A DNA stretch of 43,064 bases, from the NCBI GenBank assembly GCA_030065935.1, contig JASJCP010000052.1:1-43064 (forward strand), written 5' to 3'. Every line of letters begins with the position of its first letter. Position 1 is the first letter of the stretch. The translations under genes were made by a program, and so were the position numbers. This document shows positions 16,846 through 24,846 of this stretch, one piece after another. Origin of the DNA: Xenococcaceae cyanobacterium MO_167.B27 (GTDB lineage: Bacteria; Cyanobacteriota; Cyanobacteriia; Cyanobacteriales; Xenococcaceae). The notes beneath the pieces are model-generated. The model did not search any database, was not told the DNA's origin, and worked only from the letters and a program-made list of their open reading frames with translations.

Positions 16846-18111
16846 ATGGGAATGAAATATCGCCGAATTAGTTACGCTGTTTGGGAAATTACGCTTAAGT
16901 GTAATTTGGCTTGTCAACATTGTGGTTCTCGTGCTGGTCATGCAAGAGCGGAAGAGCTTTCTACCAAAGAAGCTCTAAATCTGGTTAAGCAACTGGCAGA
17001 GGTCGGAATTACAGAAGTTACTCTAATTGGCGGGGAAGCTTTTTTACGTCCTGACTGGCTAGAGATTGCCTCAGCAATTACCGAGGCTGGGATGCACTGT
17101 GGCATGACAACTGGAGGCTTTGGTATTAGTCTCGATACTGCTCAACGTATGAAAGAAGCAGGTATTAAAGTAGTTTCTGTTTCAGTCGATGGCTTAGAAG
17201 AAACTCATAATCGCTTACGGGGAAAGGAAGGCTCTTGGCAATGGGCTTTTAAAACCATGAGCCATCTTAAGGAAGTAGGTATTCCTTTTGGTTGTAATAC
17301 TCAAATTAATCGTCTTTCTGCAGCGGAATTTCCTCTTATATATGAACGGATACGCGATGCAGGTATCTTCGCTTGGCAGATTCAGTTGACAGTACCAATG
17401 GGAAATGCAGCAGATAATAGTGATATTTTGCTGCAACCTTATGAATTACTAGATTTGTATCCTATGATTGCTCGTGTCGTTAAACGAGCTAGACAAGAAG
17501 GAGTAAAAGTCCAAGCTGGTAATAATATTGGCTACTATGGTCCCTATGAACGCTTGATTCGAGGAGAAGGAGATGCTTGGAAATTTTGGCAGGGATGCAC
17601 TGCTGGTTTGTCTGCTTTGGGCATTGAAGCTGATGGTTCAATTAAAGGCTGTCCTTCATTACCTACTTCAGCCTACACAGGGGGAAACATACGAGATCAT
17701 TCTCTACGAACAATCATAGAAGAGAGAGAAGAACTACGATTTAATTTAGGTGCTGATACTGCAAAGGGAAAAGAACATCTTTGGGGTTTTTGTAAAACTT
17801 GCGAATTTGCTGAACTTTGTCGTGGTGGCTGTACTTGGACTGCTCATGTTTTCTTTAATAAGAGAGGAAATAATCCCTATTGTCACCACCGCGCTCTCAC
17901 TCAAGAACAACGCGGAATACGAGAAAGAGTAGTCCTTAAATATAAAGCTGAAGGTAATCCATTTGATAATGGAGAATTTAGTTTAATTGAAGAACCCATA
18001 AATGCTCCTTGGCCAGAAAACGACTCGCTTCATTTTACTGCTGACCGCATTCAATGGCCAGAAAGTTGGCAGGAAGAGGAAAAGTCTGTATCTACGGCTC
18101 TTAGCCATTAG
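16846..18111 (+). CDS. Radical SAM/SPASM maturase of Nif11 precursors, splicease candidate
   Basis: 421 aa. The N-terminus has the CxxxCxxC motif as KCNLACQHCGS (about residues 19-29) for the SAM-binding 4Fe-4S cluster, followed by LIGGEAF (GGE motif) and SVSVDGLEE. The C-terminal SPASM region has GCTAG, GCPS, then CKTCEFAELCRGGC and a final NPYCHH, giving the Cys set for auxiliary clusters. It belongs to the nif11-like peptide radical SAM maturase family. It has no N-terminal RRE-like domain, since the barrel starts at residue 10. Its position directly after three precursors with X-Tyr-Gly cores makes a PlpX-type splicease, excising tyramine from X-Tyr-Gly, the leading hypothesis. Other radical SAM chemistry at Tyr cannot be excluded from sequence. 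Confidence 0.92.
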   Translation: MGMKYRRISYAVWEITLKCNLACQHCGSRAGHARAEELSTKEALNLVKQLAEVGITEVTLIGGEAFLRPDWLEIASAITEAGMHCGMTTGGFGISLDTAQRMKEAGIKVVSVSVDGLEETHNRLRGKEGSWQWAFKTMSHLKEVGIPFGCNTQINRLSAAEFPLIYERIRDAGIFAWQIQLTVPMGNAADNSDILLQPYELLDLYPMIARVVKRARQEGVKVQAGNNIGYYGPYERLIRGEGDAWKFWQGCTAGLSALGIEADGSIKGCPSLPTSAYTGGNIRDHSLRTIIEEREELRFNLGADTAKGKEHLWGFCKTCEFAELCRGGCTWTAHVFFNKRGNNPYCHHRALTQEQRGIRERVVLKYKAEGNPFDNGEFSLIEEPINAPWPENDSLHFTADRIQWPESWQEEEKSVSTALSH

Positions 18112-18145
18112 CTGTGAGCTTCGGAGCTTCTTCACTCGCACTAGT

Positions 18146-18163
18146 CGAGGGAGTTAACCCTCG
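18146..18163 (+). terminator. Possible terminator hairpin after the radical SAM gene
   Basis: CGAGGG and CCCTCG pair around AGTTAA, followed after a few bases by a CCTTTTT run. It would separate the precursor/maturase transcript from the small gene at 18249 and the export genes. Confidence 0.45.
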
Positions 18164-18248
18164 TCTTAAACCTTTTTCTACTTGAAAGGGTCAGAGTTAA
18201 ACCCTAATACCTTTTTAGAAACACATTATTTTATCAATAAGGAATTAT

Positions 18249-18470
18249 ATGTTAGCCAATTCTAGTTCACCTGAAGACAGAGCTGTACCCGATAAGCAAA
18301 CTTTGAATTTAAAATCATCCTTTGATGACTCTAATATCGATGTAGAAGATTCTCCATCTAGACTCCTACCTCGTTCTGCTTGGAATAGTAAAGTGGCATT
18401 TTTTAGGGCTATTTTTAAAGCTAAAAAAACTTTGGACAAAATAGAATTTCTCTACAATAATAAACATTAA
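18249..18470 (+). CDS. Small hypothetical protein in the RiPP locus
   Basis: 73 aa, preceded by TAAGGAAT. The first 45 residues are polar and probably disordered (SSPEDRAVPDKQTLNLKSS), followed by a C-terminal basic amphipathic helix (SAWNSKVAFFRAIFKAKKTLDKIEFLYNN). It does not resemble the PqqD-like recognition proteins that accompany many radical SAM RiPP enzymes, nor a Nif11 leader, and it has no Gly-Gly site. Position between the maturase and the fourth precursor suggests a role in the locus. I do not recognise it. A shorter overlapping frame on the other strand is less likely because it lacks a ribosome site. Confidence 0.5.
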   Translation: MLANSSSPEDRAVPDKQTLNLKSSFDDSNIDVEDSPSRLLPRSAWNSKVAFFRAIFKAKKTLDKIEFLYNNKH

Positions 18471-18709
18471 TTTTTTCCTAAAAAAAATATGACTGAGTTT
18501 GATACCTGGATTTTAATGGGTACAAGCTGATTTTTTTAGTTAATTTTATCTAAAAAATGTTTTTATGATAAATATTTTCCTTGAATTATAAAAAATAATA
18601 CTGTATTGCCTACAGAAAAATATTTATTTAACTTAGATAAACAATTAATATTAAATCATTCCTGAACTAAGGAAATCGAAAATCTATACTTTAAGATGGA
18701 GAAAACAAG

Positions 18710-18976
18710 ATGTCCCAAGCATCAGTACTAGAATTTATTGAATTAGCTAAGGTAGATAATACTTTACGCTCTCAACTAGAAGCTGCTTATAATTCAGCAG
18801 AAGTAAAAGAAATTGCTGCAAAAAAAGGATATCATTTTACGGAAAAAGAAATAGTCACTGTTTTTCAAGATCAAGGATTATTAACAATCCAAGAAGAAGG
18901 AGAACTTTCAGAACAAGAATTGGGAACATTAGCTGGAGGAATAACAGTTCCCATAGAGTTTATTTACGACTGTTAA
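18710..18976 (+). CDS. Nif11-type RiPP precursor 4 (core ending Tyr-Asp-Cys)
   Basis: 88 aa. The leader is a divergent Nif11 type (VLEFIELAKVDNTLRSQLEA; KEIAAKKGYHFTEKEIVTVF) with an acidic hinge ending LGTLAGG. Cleavage after Gly-Gly would leave an 11-aa core, ITVPIEFIYDC. Tyr is at position 9, the same as in precursor 3, but the following Gly is replaced by Asp and the peptide ends in Cys. It is separated from the other precursors by the maturase and the 73-aa gene, with its own AT-rich upstream region, and lies 143 bp before the C39/ABC gene. It may be a substrate for different chemistry or a degenerate copy. Confidence 0.88.
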   Translation: MSQASVLEFIELAKVDNTLRSQLEAAYNSAEVKEIAAKKGYHFTEKEIVTVFQDQGLLTIQEEGELSEQELGTLAGGITVPIEFIYDC

Positions 18977-19119
18977 TCAATAATAAATAATACCGTTTTC
19001 GTAGAGAAATAAATGAAGTTTTTTGTCAAAAATAAAATGAGTATAATATCCTTATTTTAGCAATTAAACTTGCTTGTTTCTCTACTTTTTCCTATTGATA
19101 TAATTGCTACAAAATATTA

Positions 19120-21456
19120 TTGATAAGCCAATTTAGGAAACAAGCTAAAAATAACAACCAAATCATAAGATTGAACGATCCAAAAACAACTCATCGCGTT
19201 CGTACTCCGACGCTTCTACAAATGGAAGCGGTGGAATGTGGTGCAGCTTCTTTAGGAATTATTCTTAGCTACTACCATCGCATTGTACCTCTATCGGAAT
19301 TGCGTCAAAAATGCGGTGTTTCCAGAGATGGTGCTAAAGCTTCTAACATAGTTAAAGCTGCCAGAAGCTACGGCTTAACTGCTAAAGGATTTAAAAAATC
19401 ACTAGAAAACCTCAAAACTTTTACTCCTCCCTATATAATATTTTGGAATTTTAATCACTTTTTGGTTGTTGAAGGGTTTGGTAAAAACTGCGTATATCTT
19501 AACGACCCTGCTACTGGTCGTAGACAAGTCTCTCTGAAAGAGTTTGACGAAGCCTATACTGGCATTGTATTGGTTATGGAACCAGGGGATGAGTTTCAAA
19601 AAGGTGGCAAACCGAGAAGTATGGTTGCTGCTTTGGCTTCCCGCCTAACTAGCTCTCGTCGTGCCTTACTCTTCTGTTTACTAACAGGATTATTTCTAAC
19701 TTTTCCCAGACTTACCATACCAGCCTTTACTCAAGTCTTTGTCGATCGCATTTTAGTAGAAAATTTACAAGACTGGCTGCGACCAATGTTACTAGGGATG
19801 ATTATAGCTGCTGTTCTTCAGGGACTTTTGATGGGAATGCAGCTTAAAGCTTTGCGGAGACTGCTAATTAAACTTTCAGTTACTATGTCAGGACGGTTTA
19901 TCTGGCATATTTTGCGTTTACCTGTAGGATTTTATGCCCAGAGGTTTTCAGGAGAAATTAGCAGTAGGATTCAACTTAATGATAAAGTTGCTGAGGTGCT
20001 TTCAGGTCGCCTTGCTACTACAGTAATCGATACGGTAATGATGGGATTATATGCCCTACTGATGCTGACCTATGATCGCCTATTAACTATTATTACTATC
20101 TTATTTGCTGGTCTCAATTTTGTAGCTCTCCAGAGTCTTTCTCGCAGTCGTGTTGATGCTAATATTAGCCTCGCTCAAGAATACGGTAAGGTGAATGGTG
20201 TTGCCATTGGGGGTATTCAATCTATTGAAACTGTTAAAGCTTCGGGATTAGAATCCGACCTCTTTACTAAATTTGCTGGCTACTATACCAAAGCTCTTAA
20301 TTCTCAACAAAAACTCGGTTTACAAACTCAAATCCTGACCGTACTACCGACGTTGCTAACCGCCTTGGCTACTGCTTCAATTTTGCTTATCGGTGGGTTT
20401 CGAGTTATTAACGGCAGCCTGAGTATTGGTATGCTGGTTGCCTATCAACTACTAGCTACCAGTTTTCTCAAACCAGTCAACAATCTAATTAACTTTGGCA
20501 GTACCCTACAAGAATTAGAAGCCGACTTAAACCGTCTTGATGATGTTCTCCAAAATCCCGTAGATCGATCTAATATTAATCAGGGCAGAGAAACAGAACA
20601 GAGAAATACGAATAATGGCAATGGAAGGTCTCCCCATGTCCCCATCTCCCCATCTCCCCATCCCCCCATCTCCCCATCCCCCCATCTCCCCATCCCCCCA
20701 TCTCCCCATCCCCCCATCTCCCCAGACTCATTTCGACTCCAAGGCGAGATCGAACTACGTCAGCTAACTTTTGGCTACAGTAATTTAGAAGCACCTCTGA
20801 TTGAAAACCTTAATCTAACTGTCAAACCAGGACAAAGAATTGCTTTAGTTGGTGGCAGTGGTTCGGGCAAATCTACCATTGCTAAACTCATCTGCGGACT
20901 TTATCCATTTTGGTCAGGGGATATTCTCTTTGACGGGATTTCTCGTACCCAAATACCTCGTTCAGTCCTTGCCAACTCTCTAGCTATGGTGGAACAAGAC
21001 ATCTTTCTCTTTGCTGGTAGAATTCGAGATAATCTCACACTATGGGACTCTACTATCCCAGAAGCAGATTTAGTTAAAGCTTGTCAGGATGCAGCTATTC
21101 ACGAAGCGATTTTGTTTTTACCAGGGGGATACGATGCTCAACTCAGCGAAGGAGGGATGAATCTTAGTGGGGGACAACGGCAGCGTTTGGAAATTGCCCG
21201 CGCCTTAGTAAGAAATCCTAGCATTCTAGTTTTAGATGAAGCTACTAGTGCCTTAGATGCAGAAACAGAACAAATTGTAGATCGCAATTTGAGAAGACGC
21301 GGTTGTTCCTGTATCGTAGTTGCCCATCGTCTCAGCACCATCCGCGATTGTGATGAAATTATCGTTTTAGAACAAGGCAAAGTTGTCCAAAGAGGTACTC
21401 ATGAGGAATTAAAGAAACAAGAAGGTACATATATTCGTTTGATTGGTGATCACTAA
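19120..21456 (+). CDS. NHLM-type ABC transporter with C39 leader peptidase
   Basis: 778 aa, starting at TTG 19120 (no good ATG is available). The N-terminal C39 peptidase has Gln34, Cys40 (QMEAVECGAAS), His113 (NFNHFLVV) and Asp129 (LNDPATG), so cleavage after Gly-Gly is expected to be functional. A six-helix exporter domain follows (about residues 175-460). The nucleotide-binding domain has Walker A GGSGSGKST, the LSGGQRQR signature, Walker B ILVLDEATSALD and the H-loop VAHRLS. It belongs to the NHLM bacteriocin ABC family with peptidase (TIGR03796 type). Unusually, the linker before the ATPase (20631-20724) is made of short tandem repeats coding His/Pro/Ile/Ser. It would trim and export the Nif11 precursors with the HlyD protein at 24847. 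Confidence 0.94.
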   Translation: MISQFRKQAKNNNQIIRLNDPKTTHRVRTPTLLQMEAVECGAASLGIILSYYHRIVPLSELRQKCGVSRDGAKASNIVKAARSYGLTAKGFKKSLENLKTFTPPYIIFWNFNHFLVVEGFGKNCVYLNDPATGRRQVSLKEFDEAYTGIVLVMEPGDEFQKGGKPRSMVAALASRLTSSRRALLFCLLTGLFLTFPRLTIPAFTQVFVDRILVENLQDWLRPMLLGMIIAAVLQGLLMGMQLKALRRLLIKLSVTMSGRFIWHILRLPVGFYAQRFSGEISSRIQLNDKVAEVLSGRLATTVIDTVMMGLYALLMLTYDRLLTIITILFAGLNFVALQSLSRSRVDANISLAQEYGKVNGVAIGGIQSIETVKASGLESDLFTKFAGYYTKALNSQQKLGLQTQILTVLPTLLTALATASILLIGGFRVINGSLSIGMLVAYQLLATSFLKPVNNLINFGSTLQELEADLNRLDDVLQNPVDRSNINQGRETEQRNTNNGNGRSPHVPISPSPHPPISPSPHLPIPPSPHPPISPDSFRLQGEIELRQLTFGYSNLEAPLIENLNLTVKPGQRIALVGGSGSGKSTIAKLICGLYPFWSGDILFDGISRTQIPRSVLANSLAMVEQDIFLFAGRIRDNLTLWDSTIPEADLVKACQDAAIHEAILFLPGGYDAQLSEGGMNLSGGQRQRLEIARALVRNPSILVLDEATSALDAETEQIVDRNLRRRGCSCIVVAHRLSTIRDCDEIIVLEQGKVVQRGTHEELKKQEGTYIRLIGDH
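20631..20724. repeat. In-frame CCCCATCT-type tandem repeat inside the ABC gene
   Basis: Short units of the CCCCATCTCCCCATCC type repeat imperfectly for about 94 bp. Translated, they give ISPSPHPPISPSPHLPI-like sequence between the membrane and ATPase domains. Similar arrays are normally intergenic in cyanobacteria. Confidence 0.85.
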
Positions 21457-21480
21457 ATATTTAGTGGCTTGCCCCCCTAA

Positions 21481-21498
21481 CCCCCCAATCCTGGGGGG
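21481..21498. repeat. Inverted repeat CCCCCC...GGGGGG after the C39/ABC gene
   Basis: A perfect 6-bp stem around AATCCT, 24 bp after the stop of the C39/ABC gene and within a GC-rich block (CCCCCCTAACCCCCC). It resembles common cyanobacterial interspersed repeats and could also stop or stabilise the transcript. Confidence 0.55.
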
Positions 21499-21561
21499 AA
21501 AGAAGTTAAAGTTCCCCAAACGAGGCTAAATAAAATTCAAAGACAGGCAAATAAACAAAAA

Positions 21562-21810
21562 ATGATTTATTGGTACGCGGTAGCCGATTTTATAATTGTT
21601 GCTGACCGCTTTTTTCCTAGCTCTAAGCTATGTCCTAAATGTGGACATAAAAAAAATCAACTCCCATTATCGGTGAGAGTTTATCAATGTGATAACCATA
21701 ACTGTGACTGGATAGCGGACAGAGACTATTCAGCTAGTTTGAATTTACTAGGGTTAGCTGAACCCGATGTCATGCCTGTGGAGAAGCAAGAGCCGACTCT
21801 CTTTGATTAA
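21562..21810 (+). pseudogene. TnpB (IS200/IS605) C-terminal fragment
   Basis: 82 codons with only the zinc-finger end of a TnpB transposon nuclease: VADRFFPSSKLCPKCGHKK, then the second Cys pair in CDNHNCDW, then ADRDYSASLNLLG with the last RuvC Asp. The N-terminal and central RuvC parts are missing, so it is dead. It sits between the two ABC transporter genes of the exporter, 105 bp after one and 88 bp before the other, without breaking either. Confidence 0.85.
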
Positions 21811-21898
21811 GCAGGAACTAGGAAGCAGATAATGTCCAACATTGTCTAATTTTTAGAAAGCGGCTAGATTCATTCTCAAATCAACTAGATAAATTATT

Positions 21899-24823
21899 AT
21901 GGTTATTCAGCAAAAACTCATAACCAAAGCTTACAAAATTAAAAGCAATCAGCCCTTTTTGCTGCTTAATCCTCAAGCTGTTTTATTAGTCATCTCAGGA
22001 CAAGTATCAGTATTTGCCACCCAAGTCAGTAACCAACAGCCAACAGGAGAGCGTCACTATCTGTTTGATGTTAGTCCTGGTGAAATTTTATGTGGCATGG
22101 CAGTAACTCAACAACTGGGTATTTTGGCAGTCGCCTTAGAAGATGTGGAACTTCAGCAACTCTCAATAGAAGATTTTAGCGGACAAATTACCGCAGGAGT
22201 ACAGAAAGAGATCGCACTTTTAGAAGGTTGGTTACGACGCTTAAGTGCAACTTTAACCTTTGAGTCTCCACAAGAAACCCCAAACTCAGAAAATACTTTC
22301 CTTTCTCCCTGTTTCCTACCAACTCCTCATTCTCTGGAAACTAATCAATTAATTCAACCTCCTCCTAAGCAAATTATCTGGGTTAAAGTAACTCAAGGCA
22401 GAACTTCTTGGAGCGGATTTTCCGATTTACACTTAGATCGGGAATCTCCTTGGTTTCCACTCATAAAGGGAACGTGGTTAACAGCAACCAGCCCTACTGA
22501 AATTCAGATTATTCCGACATTTGAGTATAGTAATAGGGAACAACTCCCAGATTCTTTAGGGATTTTCCACAGATACTTCTGCTATGCTTTAGATTTCTAT
22601 CTGCAAGAGCGAAAACAAGCAGAATTTCGTCGCTTTCAAGCTAGAGAACAGCTAAATCAGCAATTAACTTCCTCTGCTTTAAATAAGCTAACTTCAGTTT
22701 TACAACCTCAACAAATAACTTTAGATACCACAGGAACGCCGTTGCTAATTGCTGCTGGAGCAATTGGTCGAGTACAAAAGATTAAGATTAAGCCTCCTGC
22801 TGCCTCGGAAGATCCCAGTTTAGTCCAAGACCCCTTAGAAGAAATCGCCCGTGCTTCCCAATGTCGTATTCGTCGCGTTCAGCTAGTGGGAAATTGGTGG
22901 CAACAAGAACATGGACCATTGCTTGCCTATACTACTGAAAATAATTCTCCTGTAGCACTACTACCTAATAAAGAAAAAGGTAAAGGTTATCTCCTATTTG
23001 ACCCTATTCGAGAAACCCGCACCCCAGTAACTAAAGTAGTAGCTCAAACTATAGCGACAGATGCCTATGTTTTCTACCGTCCTTTGCCTCTGGTAGTACA
23101 TAATATACTCCAGCTATTTAAGTTTGGGATTGAAGGTTATCAACAAGATATTTTCCTCATTATCCTCGTTGGCGCACTCGCAACAATTTTGGGTATGGTA
23201 GCACCTCAAGCTACTGGAATGTTGATAGATTTAATAATTCCCAATAGTGATCGCCTTTTATTATGGCAAATTGGATTAGCTTTATTTGTCGCAGCTCTTA
23301 GCAAATCAGCTTTTCAACTATCTCAAGGAATTATTACCCTGCGAGTTGAAAATGCTACCGACGTTAATTTACAGTTGGCAGTTTGGGACAGACTGCTAAA
23401 AATAACTCCTGCTTTTATCCGTCAATACACCTCTGGAGATATCCTCAATCGTCTGCTGGCAATTCGTCAAATCCGCAGTAAACTTAGCGGTGCTACTCAA
23501 CGCACCCTACTCAGTGGTATCTTTTCTCTACTCAATTTAGGACTGATGTTTGTTTATAGCATCAAACTTGCCCTAATTGGTTTGGGAATATCAATCTTAG
23601 CAATTATAGTTACGATAACTTCTGGCATTCTCTTAGTCCGCAAAGAACGTCAACAAGAAAAGCTCGATGGTGAAATCAATGGACTAACTGTACAACTAAT
23701 CGGTGGTGTGGCAAAACTGCGGGTAGCAGCAGCAGAAGAACGAGCTTTTGCTACTTGGGCAGAGAAATACAGCCAAAAAACTAAGTTAACCAACAGCATC
23801 CAACAAATTAATGATACGGTATCTACTTTTAACGAAGCCTTACCCGTAATCAGTTCGATATTATTATTTTGGTTTACCATCCTATTTATACAAACAGCCC
23901 AAGCCAATGGCAATCCAACTAGCTTAACCCCAGGAACATTTCTGGCTTTTTATGCTGCCTTTGGTATTTTTATTACTGGTGTTACCGATTTGAGTAACAC
24001 CCTAACTGATATTTTAGGCATTGTTCCTCTGTGGGAGCGAGCTAAATCCCTCGTTCAAGCTCCCACCGAATACGATCCAAATCAGACTGATTCTAGTCGT
24101 TTAGCAGGTCGTGTTGTTTTAGATCGTATCACCTTTCGCTATCGAGAAGATGGCTCACCCATTCTCGATAATGTTTGCATTGAAGCTAATCCAGGGGAAT
24201 TTATTGCCATAGTAGGACCATCGGGCAGTGGGAAATCAACCTTATTTCGGCTGTTATTAGGGTTTGAGATTCCCCAAAGTGGCACAGTCTATTACGATGG
24301 ACAAGACCTTACAGGCTTAGATGTTATCTCAGTGCGACGGCAGTTAGGCGTAGTATTGCAAAACGGTCGTGTGCAACAAAGTTCAATTTTTGACAATATC
24401 GCTTGTGGAGCTTTGATAACCCTCAAAGAAGCTTGGAAAGCAGCAGAAATGGCTGGTTTAGCAGAGGATATCGAACAAATGCCTATGGGTATGCACACAG
24501 TTGTTAGCGAAGGAGGAAGTAATTTATCAGGAGGACAAAGACAAAGATTACTAATCGCTCGTGCTTTAATTGGAAAGCCGAAAATAATTCTCATGGATGA
24601 AGCGACCAGTGCCTTAGATAACCGTACTCAAACAGTAGTTACTCAAAGTTTAGAAACTCTTAATGCTACTCGCATTGTCATTGCTCATCGTCTCAGCACA
24701 ATTCGCCATGCAGATCGTATTTATGTTCTCGAAGCTGGTCGCATAGTTCAAGTAGGTTCATTTGCTGAATTAATCGAGCAAGAGGGTCTTTTTACTAGAT
24801 TAGTTGCTAGGCAGTTGGAGTGA
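21899..24823 (+). CDS. NHLM-type ABC transporter, ATP-binding, with N-terminal regulatory domain
   Basis: 974 aa, family TIGR03797 type (second ABC of NHLM systems). The first 150 residues form a cNMP-binding-like beta-roll (LLLNPQAVLLVISGQVSVFA; YLFDVSPGEILCGMAV). A long middle region of unknown role precedes six membrane helices (about residues 410-700, starting near FLIILVGALATILGMVAPQA). The ATPase has Walker A GPSGSGKST, signature LSGGQRQR, Walker B IILMDEATSALD and H-loop IAHRLS. There is no peptidase domain. It likely forms the export complex with the C39/ABC protein and the HlyD adaptor, whose gene starts 23 bp downstream. Confidence 0.93.
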   Translation: MVIQQKLITKAYKIKSNQPFLLLNPQAVLLVISGQVSVFATQVSNQQPTGERHYLFDVSPGEILCGMAVTQQLGILAVALEDVELQQLSIEDFSGQITAGVQKEIALLEGWLRRLSATLTFESPQETPNSENTFLSPCFLPTPHSLETNQLIQPPPKQIIWVKVTQGRTSWSGFSDLHLDRESPWFPLIKGTWLTATSPTEIQIIPTFEYSNREQLPDSLGIFHRYFCYALDFYLQERKQAEFRRFQAREQLNQQLTSSALNKLTSVLQPQQITLDTTGTPLLIAAGAIGRVQKIKIKPPAASEDPSLVQDPLEEIARASQCRIRRVQLVGNWWQQEHGPLLAYTTENNSPVALLPNKEKGKGYLLFDPIRETRTPVTKVVAQTIATDAYVFYRPLPLVVHNILQLFKFGIEGYQQDIFLIILVGALATILGMVAPQATGMLIDLIIPNSDRLLLWQIGLALFVAALSKSAFQLSQGIITLRVENATDVNLQLAVWDRLLKITPAFIRQYTSGDILNRLLAIRQIRSKLSGATQRTLLSGIFSLLNLGLMFVYSIKLALIGLGISILAIIVTITSGILLVRKERQQEKLDGEINGLTVQLIGGVAKLRVAAAEERAFATWAEKYSQKTKLTNSIQQINDTVSTFNEALPVISSILLFWFTILFIQTAQANGNPTSLTPGTFLAFYAAFGIFITGVTDLSNTLTDILGIVPLWERAKSLVQAPTEYDPNQTDSSRLAGRVVLDRITFRYREDGSPILDNVCIEANPGEFIAIVGPSGSGKSTLFRLLLGFEIPQSGTVYYDGQDLTGLDVISVRRQLGVVLQNGRVQQSSIFDNIACGALITLKEAWKAAEMAGLAEDIEQMPMGMHTVVSEGGSNLSGGQRQRLLIARALIGKPKIILMDEATSALDNRTQTVVTQSLETLNATRIVIAHRLSTIRHADRIYVLEAGRIVQVGSFAELIEQEGLFTRLVARQLE

Positions 24824-24846
24824 TTATTCTGATTTAATCTAAAACT

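Noticed and set aside
18245-18439. Reverse-strand frame opposite the 73-aa gene
   Set aside because: No ribosome site, and the forward frame has a clear TAAGGAAT and the same direction as the locus.
20527-20794. Reverse-strand frames rich in Gly/Trp/Asp/Met across the ABC gene (MGRWGDGEMGGWGDG type)
   Set aside because: They are the antisense reading of the CCCCATCT repeat array inside a well-supported coding gene.
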